Origin: FEN-1073 sp963780865
GTDB lineage: Bacteria; Chloroflexota; Anaerolineae; Anaerolineales; RBG-16-64-43
DNA: 64,000 nucleotides
Direction: 5' to 3'
Assembly (NCBI GenBank): GCA_963780865.1
Contig: CAWADT010000012.1
Coordinates: 1 to 64,000, forward strand
Translations under genes and position numbers: made by a program
The notes under the pieces: generated by a model
Database searches by the model: none
The model's input: the letters and a program-made list of their open reading frames with translations, nothing else
Told to the model about the DNA's origin: nothing
In this document: in pieces, positions 8,581 through 18,200 of the stretch
Layout of the letters: each line of letters starts with the position of its first letter
How positions within the stretch are numbered: the stretch's first letter is position 1

Positions 8581-9600
8581 ATGATGGTAGATCAATCGCG
8601 AACGCCTTTATCGGTTTTCGATAGGCTCCGCAAACGGGCGGGCAAAGCCCTTCATCACGGCGACCGGCTCTGGCAGGGATTGACGATCGGGATGGGGATC
8701 GCCGTGCTGTTGCTCATCTTGGCGATTGGATGGACTCTCTGGCTGGGTTCGGCGGACGCGCGCTCGAAATTCGGGCTGTCTTTTCTGCTGCCCACACTCA
8801 ATGCCTCGTGGAACCCCGTTGGGGATCAATTCCAAGCCTGGCCGTTTATCTATGGAACCCTGGTCACGTCCGCGATGGCGATCCTCATCGCGCTTCCGAT
8901 CAGCCTTGGGGTTGGCATTTTCCTCGCCGAACTTTGCCCCGGCTGGCTGCGTCTGCCCCTGGGTTGGATGTTGGAACTCCTGGCCGCCATCCCCAGCGTG
9001 GTGTTCGGGCTTTGGGGTATTTTTATTTTTCTGCCCGCGGTCGTGCAACCGGTCGGATCGGCGCTCGGGCGCACGCTGGGGTCCCTGCCCGTGCTCGGCG
9101 CGCTCTTTGCCGGCTCGATCCCGGTCAGCGGCGCCAGCCGGCTGGCCGCCGCGCTGATTCTGACGATCATGATCGTCCCCACCATCACTGCGGTCACGCG
9201 GGACGTATTTCTCGCCATCCCGCACTCCCAGAGGGAAGCCGCCCTCGCCCTCGGCGCCACCAAATGGGAGACGATTTCCCAGGTGCTCGTCCCGTACGGC
9301 CTCTCCGGCATCCTGGGCGCGGTGATTCTCGGATTGGGCCGCGCGCTCGGCGAGACGATGGCGGTGACAATGGTGATCGGCAACAGCATCGAAGGAACGC
9401 TCTCGCTTCTGCGTCCCGGGTACACGATGTCTAGCGTTATCGCCAACGAGTTCGCCGAAGCCGTCAGCCCGCTGCACAGCCAGGCATTGATCGAAATCGG
9501 CTTTTTGCTTTTTGTGATTACGCTGCTCCTGAATCTGCTGGCTCGGTTCCTGGTCTGGCGCGTCGCCCGCCGCGCGCCACAGCAGGAGGTGCGCGGATGA
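8581..9600 (+). CDS. pstC: Phosphate ABC transporter permease PstC
   Basis: A 339-residue inner-membrane permease with six predicted helices: the first at about 38-60, then PstC-typical FIYGTLVTSAMAILIALPISLGVGIFLAEL and the EAA loop EAALALGATKWETI contacting the PstB ATPase. IPSVVFGLWG and the C-terminal SVIANEFAEA are also PstC-like. Start ATG 8581 is followed directly by a second ATG. The stop overlaps an ATGA at 9597, the usual coupling to pstA. Confidence 0.95.
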   Translation: MMVDQSRTPLSVFDRLRKRAGKALHHGDRLWQGLTIGMGIAVLLLILAIGWTLWLGSADARSKFGLSFLLPTLNASWNPVGDQFQAWPFIYGTLVTSAMAILIALPISLGVGIFLAELCPGWLRLPLGWMLELLAAIPSVVFGLWGIFIFLPAVVQPVGSALGRTLGSLPVLGALFAGSIPVSGASRLAAALILTIMIVPTITAVTRDVFLAIPHSQREAALALGATKWETISQVLVPYGLSGILGAVILGLGRALGETMAVTMVIGNSIEGTLSLLRPGYTMSSVIANEFAEAVSPLHSQALIEIGFLLFVITLLLNLLARFLVWRVARRAPQQEVRG

Positions 9601-9669
9601 TCGCTGAAATCTTCGCACGGTCACATTCAGGCGCGCCGCGGATACAACCGCCGGAAGGCGTCGAGCACA

Positions 9670-10542
9670 TTGATGCTGATCCTCACCGGTTTGACCACCG
9701 TGCTCGCGCTGGTCCCCCTGTTTTGGATTATCGGGTACGTCGTCTACCAGGGCGGTCGCTACATCAATTGGTCGTTTTTCACTCAACTTCCGCGTCCTCC
9801 GGGAGTGGCCGGCGGGGGCGTGCTAAACGCGATTGAAGGAACCATCCTTTTAGTAATTCTCTCGAGCCTGTTCGCGATCCCGCCGGGGGTGTTGGCCGCA
9901 TTCTACGCCGCCTATTATCCGAACACCGCGCTCGGGATCGGCATCCGGTTCAGCACCGACGTGCTCTCCGGAGTGCCATCCATTATCATCGGTCTCTTCC
10001 TCTATGCAGTGGTGGTCAAGGTTCAGGGTCATTTTTCGGCGCTGGCGGGAGGGATCGCGCTCGCGATTCTGATGTTGCCGGTGATCATCCGCACCACGGA
10101 GGAAATGTTGAAGCTGGTTCCGCCCGCGCTGCGGGAGGCCTCGCTGGCGCTGGGGGCGCCAGAGTGGAAAACTTCGCTCCAAGTCGTGCTCCCGGCCGCC
10201 GCCAATGGATTAGTCACGGGCTTCCTGCTCGGGCTGGCGCGCGCGTCCGGCGAAACAGCGCCTCTTCTTTTCACCGCTCTTGGAAACGAGTACTTCGACA
10301 TTGCGGCGCAGCTTCGATCCGGCCTCGCGTCGGGCCAGAATCCGTTCGCGATTTTATCGGGGATTTTGGGCCAGCCGGTGGATTCCCTGCCGCTGACGCT
10401 CTGGAAATACGCCCAACAGCCATACCCGGAACGGACTCATCAAGCCTGGGCCGCCGCTTTGGTGCTGATGGCCCTGGTGCTTGTAACCAACATCGCAGCC
10501 CGGCTGTGGATCGTGTTTCGTCAGAACCGGATGAAAGGATGA
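9670..10542 (+). CDS. pstA: Phosphate ABC transporter permease PstA
   Basis: The second Pst permease, about 290 residues with six helices. It has the PstA signatures VLSGVPSIIIGLF, an EAA loop REASLALGAPEWKT and LLGLARASGETAPLLFTALG. The start is uncertain. The coordinates use TTG 9670 (ATG 9673 follows), but a family-like basic leader (ARRGYNRRKASSTLM) is readable upstream in the same frame without a start codon. The expected coupled start, ATG 9597 overlapping the pstC stop, is in a different frame. A one-base indel near 9610-9645 would join them. The stop overlaps the pstB start as ATGA. Confidence 0.9.
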   Translation: MMLILTGLTTVLALVPLFWIIGYVVYQGGRYINWSFFTQLPRPPGVAGGGVLNAIEGTILLVILSSLFAIPPGVLAAFYAAYYPNTALGIGIRFSTDVLSGVPSIIIGLFLYAVVVKVQGHFSALAGGIALAILMLPVIIRTTEEMLKLVPPALREASLALGAPEWKTSLQVVLPAAANGLVTGFLLGLARASGETAPLLFTALGNEYFDIAAQLRSGLASGQNPFAILSGILGQPVDSLPLTLWKYAQQPYPERTHQAWAAALVLMALVLVTNIAARLWIVFRQNRMKG

Positions 10543-11417
10543 ACGGCATGAATATTTCCCCCGCCTTTTCCAAATCCTTTGCGCTTCCTAGGGCAACCAC
10601 CCGAGCGGCAAAAGGTGAAGTCGAGACCCGGGAAGACACAGCGGCTCGACCAGTGAAGCTCGACATTCGGAATTTATCCGTCTTCTACGGAAAATTTCGC
10701 GCCGTCGCCGAAATCAGTATAGCCATTCCCGCCCACCGGGTGACAGCGATCATCGGGCCATCGGGATGCGGCAAATCCACGCTCCTGCGGGCGATCAACC
10801 GCATGACCGACCTCACCCCGGGATCGCACGCCGAAGGGGAAATTCTTCTCGACGGCGAGAATATTCTTGCGTCTGGAATTGATGTCGTCCCCATCCGCCA
10901 AAGGGTAGGGATGGTTTTTCAGCGGCCCAATCCGTTCCCCAAGAGTATTTACGACAACGTCGCCTACGGACCGCGATTGTATGGCATCCATCGGCGGGCC
11001 GAATTGGACGAGATCGTCGAACACAGCCTGCAGCGGGCGGCTTTATGGGATGAAGTGAAGGATAAACTGCACCAGTCGGGAATGGCGCTTTCCGGCGGAC
11101 AGCAGCAGCGGCTGTGCATCGCGCGCGCCCTGGCGGTGGAACCGGCGGTGATCCTGATGGACGAACCGGCTTCGGCGCTGGATCCGATCGCCACGCTAAA
11201 AATCGAGGATCTCATGCAGCACTTTAAAGAAGAATATACAATCGTTATCGTTACCCATAACATGCAGCAGGCGGCGCGGGTTTCGGATTACACCGCCTTT
11301 CTGATGATCGATGCGCAGCGCGCCGGGCGCCTGGTCGAATTCGGATCCACCGACCGAATCTTCACCCGCCCGGAGAAAAAACAAACCGAGGATTACGTCA
11401 CCGGACGGTTCGGGTAA
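10539..11417 (+). CDS. pstB: Phosphate ABC transporter ATPase PstB
   Basis: A 292-residue ATPase that powers phosphate import. Walker A is GPSGCGKST, the PstB hallmark is FQRPNPFPKSIYDNVAYGPR, the signature LSGGQQQRLCIARAL, Walker B VILMDEPASALDP and the switch His VTHNMQQAARVSDYTAF. Start ATG 10539 overlaps the pstA stop (ATGA); a second ATG at 10548 is possible. The roughly 40 residues before KLDIRNLSVFYG are longer than usual and of low complexity. It is membrane-associated with PstC/PstA and is also the link to PhoR/PhoU signalling. Confidence 0.95.
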   Translation: MNGMNISPAFSKSFALPRATTRAAKGEVETREDTAARPVKLDIRNLSVFYGKFRAVAEISIAIPAHRVTAIIGPSGCGKSTLLRAINRMTDLTPGSHAEGEILLDGENILASGIDVVPIRQRVGMVFQRPNPFPKSIYDNVAYGPRLYGIHRRAELDEIVEHSLQRAALWDEVKDKLHQSGMALSGGQQQRLCIARALAVEPAVILMDEPASALDPIATLKIEDLMQHFKEEYTIVIVTHNMQQAARVSDYTAFLMIDAQRAGRLVEFGSTDRIFTRPEKKQTEDYVTGRFG

Positions 11418-11440
11418 TCCGGCGCGCAGAAAGGAATCCC

Positions 11441-12112
11441 ATGACACGCGAGGTTCTGGAGCGGCGGTTGCATCAACTGCAGGACGAAGTGCTCAATCTG
11501 GGAAGCATGGTGGAGCAGTCCGCCCTGGACGCGGTGAAAGCGCTGCGCCGGCTGGATACGGCGTCGGCGCGGAAAATCGAAGCCCGCGACGAGTTCATCA
11601 ACCAGCGGCGGTTCGCCATCGAGGAGGATTGCCTGACGCTCATGGCCACCCAGCAGCCTATGGCCCACGATCTGCGCCTGCTGGCGGCGATTCTGGAGGT
11701 GATCACCGAACTGGAACGGATGGGGGACTACGCCAAAGGGATCGCGCACATCACCTTGCTGCTCGAATTGTCGAGTATCCCTCCCGCGCTGCTGGATCAA
11801 TTCGATGCGATGGCCGCCGAAGCCAACGCCATGCTGCATCGCGCGCTCAGCGCGTTCGTCACCGGCGACGTCAAGGCCGCGCGCGCCATCCCGGCCGAAG
11901 ACGACGCTGTGGACCGGCTGTTCAATCAGATCTACGGCGAGTTGGTGGCGCGGATGATCGCCGATCCACGCACGGTGGATCAGACCACCCACCTGATGTG
12001 GGTGTCGCATAACCTGGAACGCTTCGCGGACCGGGTGACCAACATTTGCGAACGGACCATTTTTCTAGCCACCGGCGAGATGACCGAATTCTCGGCCTCG
12101 GGCGGCGATTGA
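11441..12112 (+). CDS. phoU: Phosphate transport regulator PhoU
   Basis: A 223-residue all-helical protein with two PhoU three-helix repeats, the first with FAIEEDCLTLMATQQPMAHDLRLL and ITELERMGDYAKGIAHI, the second with HLMWVSHNLERFADRVTNICERTIFLATGE. The paired E/D-x3-R/D-x-x-x motifs (ELERMGDYAK, NLERFADRVT) bind multinuclear metal clusters. It is the negative modulator connecting Pst transport to PhoR. It is the fifth gene of the operon, 23 bases after pstB and 13 before arsC. Confidence 0.95.
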   Translation: MTREVLERRLHQLQDEVLNLGSMVEQSALDAVKALRRLDTASARKIEARDEFINQRRFAIEEDCLTLMATQQPMAHDLRLLAAILEVITELERMGDYAKGIAHITLLLELSSIPPALLDQFDAMAAEANAMLHRALSAFVTGDVKAARAIPAEDDAVDRLFNQIYGELVARMIADPRTVDQTTHLMWVSHNLERFADRVTNICERTIFLATGEMTEFSASGGD

Positions 12113-12125
12113 CGGAAAGGATACT

Positions 12126-12569
12126 ATGTTAAATTCCAGACGGAGAGTGCTGTTCCTTTGCAGCGGCAATTCCTGCCGTTCGCAAATGGCGGAGGGGATC
12201 GTCAATGCGCGTTATGGCAACCGTTGGTCGGCCTCCAGCGCCGGCAGCCATCCGAAGGGGTTTGTCCATCCGATGGTGATCCAAGTGCTGGAGGAACGAG
12301 GCATCCATCATCAGGGAACCTCGAAAGGCATGGAGACCGTCAAGGATATCCCCTTTGATTTGATCGTCACGGTGTGCGGATCCGACGCCGAGGACTGCCC
12401 CGTCTGGTTCGGGGCCGGACGGCAAATCCATCACGCCTATAAAGATCCGAGCCTCGTAGCCGGGACGGACGAGGAAAAACTCGCCGCCTTCCGGAAATTG
12501 CGCGACGAGATGCTGGTCGAATTACCGTATCTCCTGGATAAGAACGACGCGGGAAAAATGGAATCATAA
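12126..12569 (+). CDS. arsC: Thioredoxin-coupled arsenate reductase / low-MW phosphatase fold
   Basis: A 147-residue LMW-PTPase-fold protein. The P-loop CSGNSCRSQMAEG (Cys12-x5-Arg18) opens the protein. The paired resolving cysteines of thioredoxin-type arsenate reductases are visible in VTVCGSDAEDCPVW, and a DPS motif (YKDPS) supplies the general acid. Those extra cysteines favour arsenate reductase over a plain tyrosine phosphatase. It is the last gene of the pst-phoU operon, which makes sense because arsenate enters by the phosphate transporter. No arsenite exporter or ArsR is seen nearby. Confidence 0.87.
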   Translation: MLNSRRRVLFLCSGNSCRSQMAEGIVNARYGNRWSASSAGSHPKGFVHPMVIQVLEERGIHHQGTSKGMETVKDIPFDLIVTVCGSDAEDCPVWFGAGRQIHHAYKDPSLVAGTDEEKLAAFRKLRDEMLVELPYLLDKNDAGKMES

Positions 12570-12584
12570 TCACATTAGGAGCAT

Positions 12585-12656
12585 TAACGCAAAGGCGCGA
12601 AGGCGCAAAGAAGACCCTTATAAAGTTTTTCTTTGCGTCTTCGCGTCTTTGCGTTA
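12585..12656. repeat. Palindromic repeat, family A copy 2
   Basis: The arms at 12585-12610 (TAACGCAAAGGCGCGAAGG...) and 12631-12656 are near-perfect inverses around a 20-base loop. They lie between arsC and the ABC-F gene and may act as a transcription barrier. The copy is close in sequence to 7086-7155. Confidence 0.85.
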
Positions 12657-12753
12657 AAAGATCTTGATCTTGCCGCTACTGGTAGTCCCTTCCCTGTTTC
12701 TCCGCCCCGTGATACATTCCCGCAATCAATTTTTAGTTGGGAGATCCTCGACC

Positions 12754-14436
12754 ATGGATTCCACCGTCGCGCGCCTGGACAAGGTTTCGCATTACTACGG
12801 CGCGCAAACCATCGTTGAAAATATCAGTTGGGAGATTTATCACGACGCCCGCATCGGGTTGATCGGCCCCAACGCCGCCGGAAAATCCACCCTGCTGCGA
12901 ATGCTCGCCCGCGAACTCGAGCCGGACTCCGGTTCGATCCACGTCGCCCGCGGCGTCCGCGTCGGATTCCTTCCGCAGGAAGTGCGCTTCGATCTGGATC
13001 GTTCGCTCCTGGAGGAAGCCCGCACCGCATCCCCGACGCTGGCGGCGCTGGAAGCCGAAATCGACCGGCTGGCCGTCCAGATGGGCGATCCCGCCGTGTA
13101 TGGCGATTACGCCAAACTGGGACGGCTGACCGCCCGCCAGGAGAAATTGCTGACTGAATTACAGGCCAAGGGCGGGTTGAATTTCGAGGGCCGCGTCCGT
13201 TCCACGCTGCGCGGGCTGGGGTTTTCCGAGGCGGATTTTTTACTTCCGCTTCGAGCGCTCTCCGGCGGCCAGAAAAAGCTGGTCGGCCTGGCCAAGCTGC
13301 TCCTCGAGCAGCCGGACCTGCTCCTGCTGGACGAACCCGACAACCACCTCGATCTCCAGGGGAAACGGTTCCTGGAGGAACTGATCTCCGATTACGACGG
13401 CGCGGTGGTCATCGTCTCTCACGACCGCTATCTGCTCGACATCGTCGCCGAGGACATCGTCGAACTCGACGGTGGCCGGCTCGCCTTCTACAGCGGGAAT
13501 TATTCCGAATACGCGTTCGAAAAACGCCAGAAGCTGCTTTCGCAGGAGCGCCAATTTAAAATCCAACAGCACGAAATCCGCCGGATGGAATTCGCCATCC
13601 GCCGGCTGATCGGCTGGGGCGCCGGGCAGAACGAGAAGCTCGTCAAGCGCGGCCGCTCGATGCAGAAGCGCCTGGAGAAAATCGAGCGGGTGGAGAAGCC
13701 CGTCTTCGAAAAGAAAGTCCTCGGCCTGACCTTGGCCGCGACAAAACGTGGTTCGAATAAAACCCTCGAAGTCCGGCACGCGCAAAAATCGTTCGACGAT
13801 CATTTTGTCCTGCGGGACGTCGATTTCACCGTTTGGAACGCGCAGCGGGTGGGGATTATCGGCCCGAACGGATCGGGGAAGACCGTGCTGCTGCGCTGCA
13901 TCCTCGGCGAGGAAGGGCTTACAGCGGGCGAGATCGTGCGGGGACCCTCCAACACGCTTGGGTATTACGACCAGGAACATCAGACGCTTCAGCTCGACAA
14001 TACATTGGCGGACGAAGTTACCCGGCACGCGGCGTTGACCAACCGCGAGCTGTACGGGCTGCTCGGGCGATTCCTGTTTACCGCCGACGACGCCGGAAAG
14101 AAGGTGCGCGACCTCTCGGGCGGCGAAAAGGCGCGCGTGCAGATGGCCCGCCTGATGCTGCAAGGCGCCAATTTCCTGCTTCTGGACGAACCCACCAACC
14201 ATCTGGACATCGCCTCCGCCGAACAGCTCGAGGAGGCGCTCGAGGATTTCGACGGCACCTTGCTCGTCGTTTCCCACGACCGGTATTTCCTTGACAACGT
14301 GGCGGGTAAAATCCTCGAATTGGAAGACGGCCTCGTGACGGATTACGAAGGCAATTACACCGATTACCTGCAGGCCATAGCCGATCAGAGAGCAAAAACC
14401 GGAACGCCAAAAGATCGGACTCCGGTGAAAAGGTAA
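12754..14436 (+). CDS. ABC-F family ATPase
   Basis: A 560-residue soluble protein with two fused ABC ATPase domains and no membrane segments. Domain 1 has Walker A GPNAAGKST, signature LSGGQKKLVGLAK and LLLLDEPDNHLD; domain 2 has GPNGSGKT, LSGGEKARVQMAR and LLLDEPTNHLD. A charged helical linker at about 255-325 (EKRQKLLSQERQ, then KRGRSMQKRLEKIERVEKP) is the ABC-F P-site tRNA interaction motif. Family members act on stalled or antibiotic-bound ribosomes. The first ABC domain has DN instead of TN before HLD. Start 12754 was chosen at MDSTVARLDKV, with ribosome site GGGAG about ten bases upstream. Subfamily not assigned. Confidence 0.9.
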   Translation: MDSTVARLDKVSHYYGAQTIVENISWEIYHDARIGLIGPNAAGKSTLLRMLARELEPDSGSIHVARGVRVGFLPQEVRFDLDRSLLEEARTASPTLAALEAEIDRLAVQMGDPAVYGDYAKLGRLTARQEKLLTELQAKGGLNFEGRVRSTLRGLGFSEADFLLPLRALSGGQKKLVGLAKLLLEQPDLLLLDEPDNHLDLQGKRFLEELISDYDGAVVIVSHDRYLLDIVAEDIVELDGGRLAFYSGNYSEYAFEKRQKLLSQERQFKIQQHEIRRMEFAIRRLIGWGAGQNEKLVKRGRSMQKRLEKIERVEKPVFEKKVLGLTLAATKRGSNKTLEVRHAQKSFDDHFVLRDVDFTVWNAQRVGIIGPNGSGKTVLLRCILGEEGLTAGEIVRGPSNTLGYYDQEHQTLQLDNTLADEVTRHAALTNRELYGLLGRFLFTADDAGKKVRDLSGGEKARVQMARLMLQGANFLLLDEPTNHLDIASAEQLEEALEDFDGTLLVVSHDRYFLDNVAGKILELEDGLVTDYEGNYTDYLQAIADQRAKTGTPKDRTPVKR

Positions 14437-14467
14437 GCATTAAGCGGCTTCCGAAATACAAGAAGGA

Positions 14468-14554
14468 TGTCATTGCGAGCGAAAGCCTGCACTCGTGCAC
14501 TTAGGGGAATGTGTAAAACCAGATTGCTTCGTCGCTTCGCTCCTCGCAATGACA
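14468..14554. repeat. CATTGCGAG palindromic repeat, family B copy 1
   Basis: TGTCATTGCGAGCG at 14468-14481 pairs with CGCTTCGCTCCTCGCAATGACA ending at 14554, with AGATTGCTTCGTCG inside. This and the copy at 14649-14683 account for most of the 440-base gap 14437-14877. The remainder of that gap shows no recognisable gene. A cluster of T-rich bases and a Shine-Dalgarno-like GGGAGG precede 14878. Confidence 0.8.
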
Positions 14555-14648
14555 ACATAATTCCCACCGTAGTAGTTCGTGCTTGCGTCAATCTTTATTT
14601 ATCGGAGAAATGACCTTTTTACCGACGAAATAAGTTCCCGCTACCATT

Positions 14649-14683
14649 GTCATTGCGAGCGACCAAAGGGAGCGAAGCAATCT
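14649..14683. repeat. CATTGCGAG palindromic repeat, family B copy 2
   Basis: A short, self-complementary form: GTCATTGCGAGCGACC, then AAAGGGAGCGAAGCAATCT. It shares both half-sites with the copies at 14468, 23328, 28947 and 29074. Confidence 0.75.
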
Positions 14684-14877
14684 CCCAATAGCAATTGTAT
14701 AAATACACCCAAGCAATGGAATAGTGGATTCTTGGCCAATAGTTATCCCAGATTTCTACGTTCGACCTTGGAATAGCGTCGACCTTTACCCAAGGGCGAG
14801 TATCCTCGCCCCTTCCCCCTTCTGGCACGCAATTTGCACACATTCCTTCCAGAATCTTTTCATTTTGGGAGGCGCAG

Positions 14878-15207
14878 ATGATCGCTCAATATTTCACTCA
14901 ACCCGATTTACAGGTCGGCATCATCCTGGTTCTCCTTGGATCCGGCTTGCTTTGTTTGTTGGCCGGCATCCTGATCCTGATCGGCCGAAGCTTCTCCGGT
15001 GAGATGAAGACCCTCGCGGCCACCTCCACCGAGCTGAGCAAACGCACGCTCAGCCACGACATGACCGCGGTGACCACCAGCATTACCGACCTGTTGGATC
15101 AAATCAACCAATTGATGAAAACGGCCGCCGGCACCGGCGCCTTCCTCGTCCTGGCGGGCGTGCTGATGATGGCCGCCGCCTATTGGCTCACGAGCGGCCT
15201 GATCTAG
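14878..15207 (+). CDS. Small two-TM membrane protein, first gene of the TPR/protease operon
   Basis: A 109-residue protein of unknown family. TM1 is at about 13-36 (VGIILVLLGSGLLCLLAGILI), a polar helical stretch at about 40-82 (ELSKRTLSHDMTAVTTSITDLLDQINQLMK) has heptad-like spacing compatible with a coiled coil, and TM2 is at about 84-106. GGGAGG precedes the ATG. It starts 37 bases before the 1736-residue TPR gene and is read in the same direction. This suggests a membrane anchor or sensor for that system, but the function is inferred only from position. Confidence 0.75.
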   Translation: MIAQYFTQPDLQVGIILVLLGSGLLCLLAGILILIGRSFSGEMKTLAATSTELSKRTLSHDMTAVTTSITDLLDQINQLMKTAAGTGAFLVLAGVLMMAAAYWLTSGLI

Positions 15208-15243
15208 CCGTCCTCCGTTCCATTTTCCGCCTGGAGGTCCATC

Positions 15244-18200
15244 ATGTTGTCCGACGCCCAAATTTATCAAACGCTTGAAGCAGCCATTCCCGCCGACGTC
15301 CGCACCCACGTCGTTCGTCGTCTCCGCCGGGTCCCGACCCTCTGGTCGGCTTTACACGATGAAGAGTTTGCAAAAAAAGCCGTTTCATTCGCCGGGAACG
15401 ACCCGGACCGCTGGCGTCCAGGCCTGATGGGTTTGCTGCTCGCGTCTGAAACCGATTATTTGCGCTCGCGGTTCTCCAAGGGAGTGGCTTTTGCATTAAA
15501 GGTCTCCGACGAAAGCCTGGCTCGGGGAGAAGCGGCGCTCCAATCGCTTGCTCCTTCCATAGAACCATCCCTGGACATATCCGCGCTGGCCGCGCTCGCC
15601 CTGGCAAAACAATGGGAAACGGATTCCGGCGCAGCCGCGGCAGCTTCTCTCCCATGCCAGGTGTGGAGCTGCCTCTATTCGATCAGCCCCAATTCACGCA
15701 AAGTCGTCGACCGCCTGGCCGGATCGCTTCCCGCGTCCGCCTCAACCATTTTGCAGACGCTTTTGGAAAACGAATCGTCCGACCGCGCGTCCGAAATATG
15801 CGAATCACTGCTTCCGGGGCTCGATCTGCCGTCCGCCTCCGCGCTGTGCGAAAGCGCCGCCGCGATGGGAGAGAGCGCGATGGCTAAGCGTCTTCTCGCG
15901 GCGATCCCGGCCCAATTTTCCGGCGGCGCCGATTCCGCGCGCAGCCCGCAAAAACGGATTCTCCGCGCGCGGATGCTGCGCCTCGCCGGCGACCCCGCCT
16001 CGGCGCTCCCCGAGGCCGACGCCGCCCGGAAAGAAGCCCGCGGTTTGCTGCTGGATACCTTGATTGAATCGGCGCACTCCGCCGAAGCCGAAAAAAATTT
16101 CAACATCGCCCTCTCCTTCTGGCAGGAAGCCGGCGCGCTCACCCCCGGCGCCGCCGGAATTCGCGCGGGGATTGCCCGTTCCCTCTCCGGGCTTGGGCGC
16201 GATGAGGAGGCGCTGGCCGCGCTGCCAGCCAGCGCCGAAGATCCGGAGGATTTAATTCTTCTGGCGCGCATCCGGGTGAAAGCCGGCGCCAAAGAAAAAG
16301 CGCTCGATCTGGCGCGCCAGGCTTCGATGAAAGCAACCGCCAAATCCGATCCCCGCTTGAACGTGCAGATCGCGGGTATCCTCGCCGATTGCGACGACGC
16401 GCGCGGCGCGGCCCAGATGCTCGCCATGGTAACCCGCGCCTGGCCCCATCATCCGGAGGCGTTCTCGCAATTGGCCTCCCTCCAGGCCCAGATCGGAGAT
16501 TGGCGCGGCGCGGAGGAATCGGCTTCCACCGCCTGGCATCTCAACCCGGAGGACGAAAGCGCGCTTGGTCTGCTGGCCCAATCGGCTGAGCGCGGAAACC
16601 ATCCAAAAGAAGCCGCGGAATATTACCGACAGCTCACCGGACGGAGGATCGATGATCCCGCCTTGTTCCTCTCCCTCGCGCAGACGAGTCTCGCCGCCGG
16701 CAACCGAGCGCAATCCCGCCAGGCTGTTGAAAAAGCGCTGGCCTTGCAACCGGAATGCGGAGAAGCCTGCGCCGTCCTCGGTTTGATCGATCTGGCGGAG
16801 GGCAAAGAAGAGTCCGCCTTCGCCTCCCTTCAAAAGGCCACCCGCCTTTCTCCAACTTCGGTCAGCCCATGGAAGGCGCTGGCCGAATTACACGCCGGCA
16901 AAGGCAACCGCGAAGCCGCCCTCACCACGCTGCGGGCCGGCGCGGAATCCGCGTCGGATCCCTCCGAATTGCTGCTGGCCTTGGGCCGAATGCTTATTGA
17001 CGAAGGCCGATTACGCGAAGCCGCTTCCGCGCTCGGACGCGCGCTCGCTTCGCGGCCCGGTGATACCGGCGTCCTGACGACGCTGGCGGAAGCCTGTTCG
17101 GGAATGGAGCAAACAGCCGAGGCGGAGCAATACCTCAACAAGGCGCTCGCGATTTCGCCCGCTCTGCTCCCGGCCGTCACATCCCTTTCCGCGTTGCTGA
17201 AAACCAGCGGGCAATTCGCGGAGGCGCGTTCGGCGCTCGAACGCGCAATCGCCGCCGATCCGCAATCCGCGGTTCTGCTGACCGAACTGGGAGCGCTTCT
17301 GGTCGAAATGGCCCACCATGCTTCCGAAGCGGATCCTTCCATCCCAAGCGCGGCGCTCTCGGCGCTGCAGCAAGCCGCCGCAATTTCCGGCGCGGTCAAA
17401 GATGCCCGGTTCCAGGCGTTGCTGGGATGGGCTCAGATCTACACCGGCCATCTACCGGAAGCGATCTCCCTTTTTGGATCGCTCCTGCAATCGATCGATG
17501 GGTTGACCCTGGAACAGAAAGTGGACGCGCACAAAGGGCTGGCCGAGGCGCTGCTTCGCAGCGGCGACAGCCCCACCGCGGTTCACAACCTGCAATCCGC
17601 AATGCAATTGGCGCCGGCCGACGCCGGGCTGCGTCAGCGGCTGGCCGAATCGCTCGCCGCTTCCGGTTTGCACGAAGATGCGCTCGAGATGTACCGCAAA
17701 ATCCTCGCCAATGCACCGGACAACCTCCCGGCAATTTCGGGCCTCTCCAATTCGCTGCTCGCCCTCCACCGGGCCGACGAAGCCGTCGCCGCGTTGCGCC
17801 AAGCCTCGGAATTGGATCCTGCGAATCCCCAGCCCGCTATTCGCTTGGCTGAAATCCACATGCAATCCGGCGATGGCAATCGGGCGCGGATCGAACTGGC
17901 GCGATGCCTCGAGCTTTCCGGACCGCGCGACGCCGATATTTCCCTCCGCGCCGGGCGGTTGCTGGTCTCCCTGAAAGAATTCGCCGAGGCGGCATCGGTG
18001 CTGGAAAAGGCTTTGGAATTGAATCCATCGTCGCTCCCGCTTCTTGTGGAATTGGGCCAGACCCTGCGAAGCTCCGGGAAGAACGCCCAGGCGTTCGGTA
18101 TCTTCCGGCGCGCAAGCGATCTGGAGCGCGGCAACTCGGATCATCTGGCAAACGCCGCCGACGCTTTGTGGGCCGACGGCCGAAAATCCGCCGCAATCGC

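Noticed and set aside
8608..9786. 392-codon open frame on the minus strand
   Set aside because: Antisense to pstC, with charged low-complexity translation and no ribosome site. pstC is certain.
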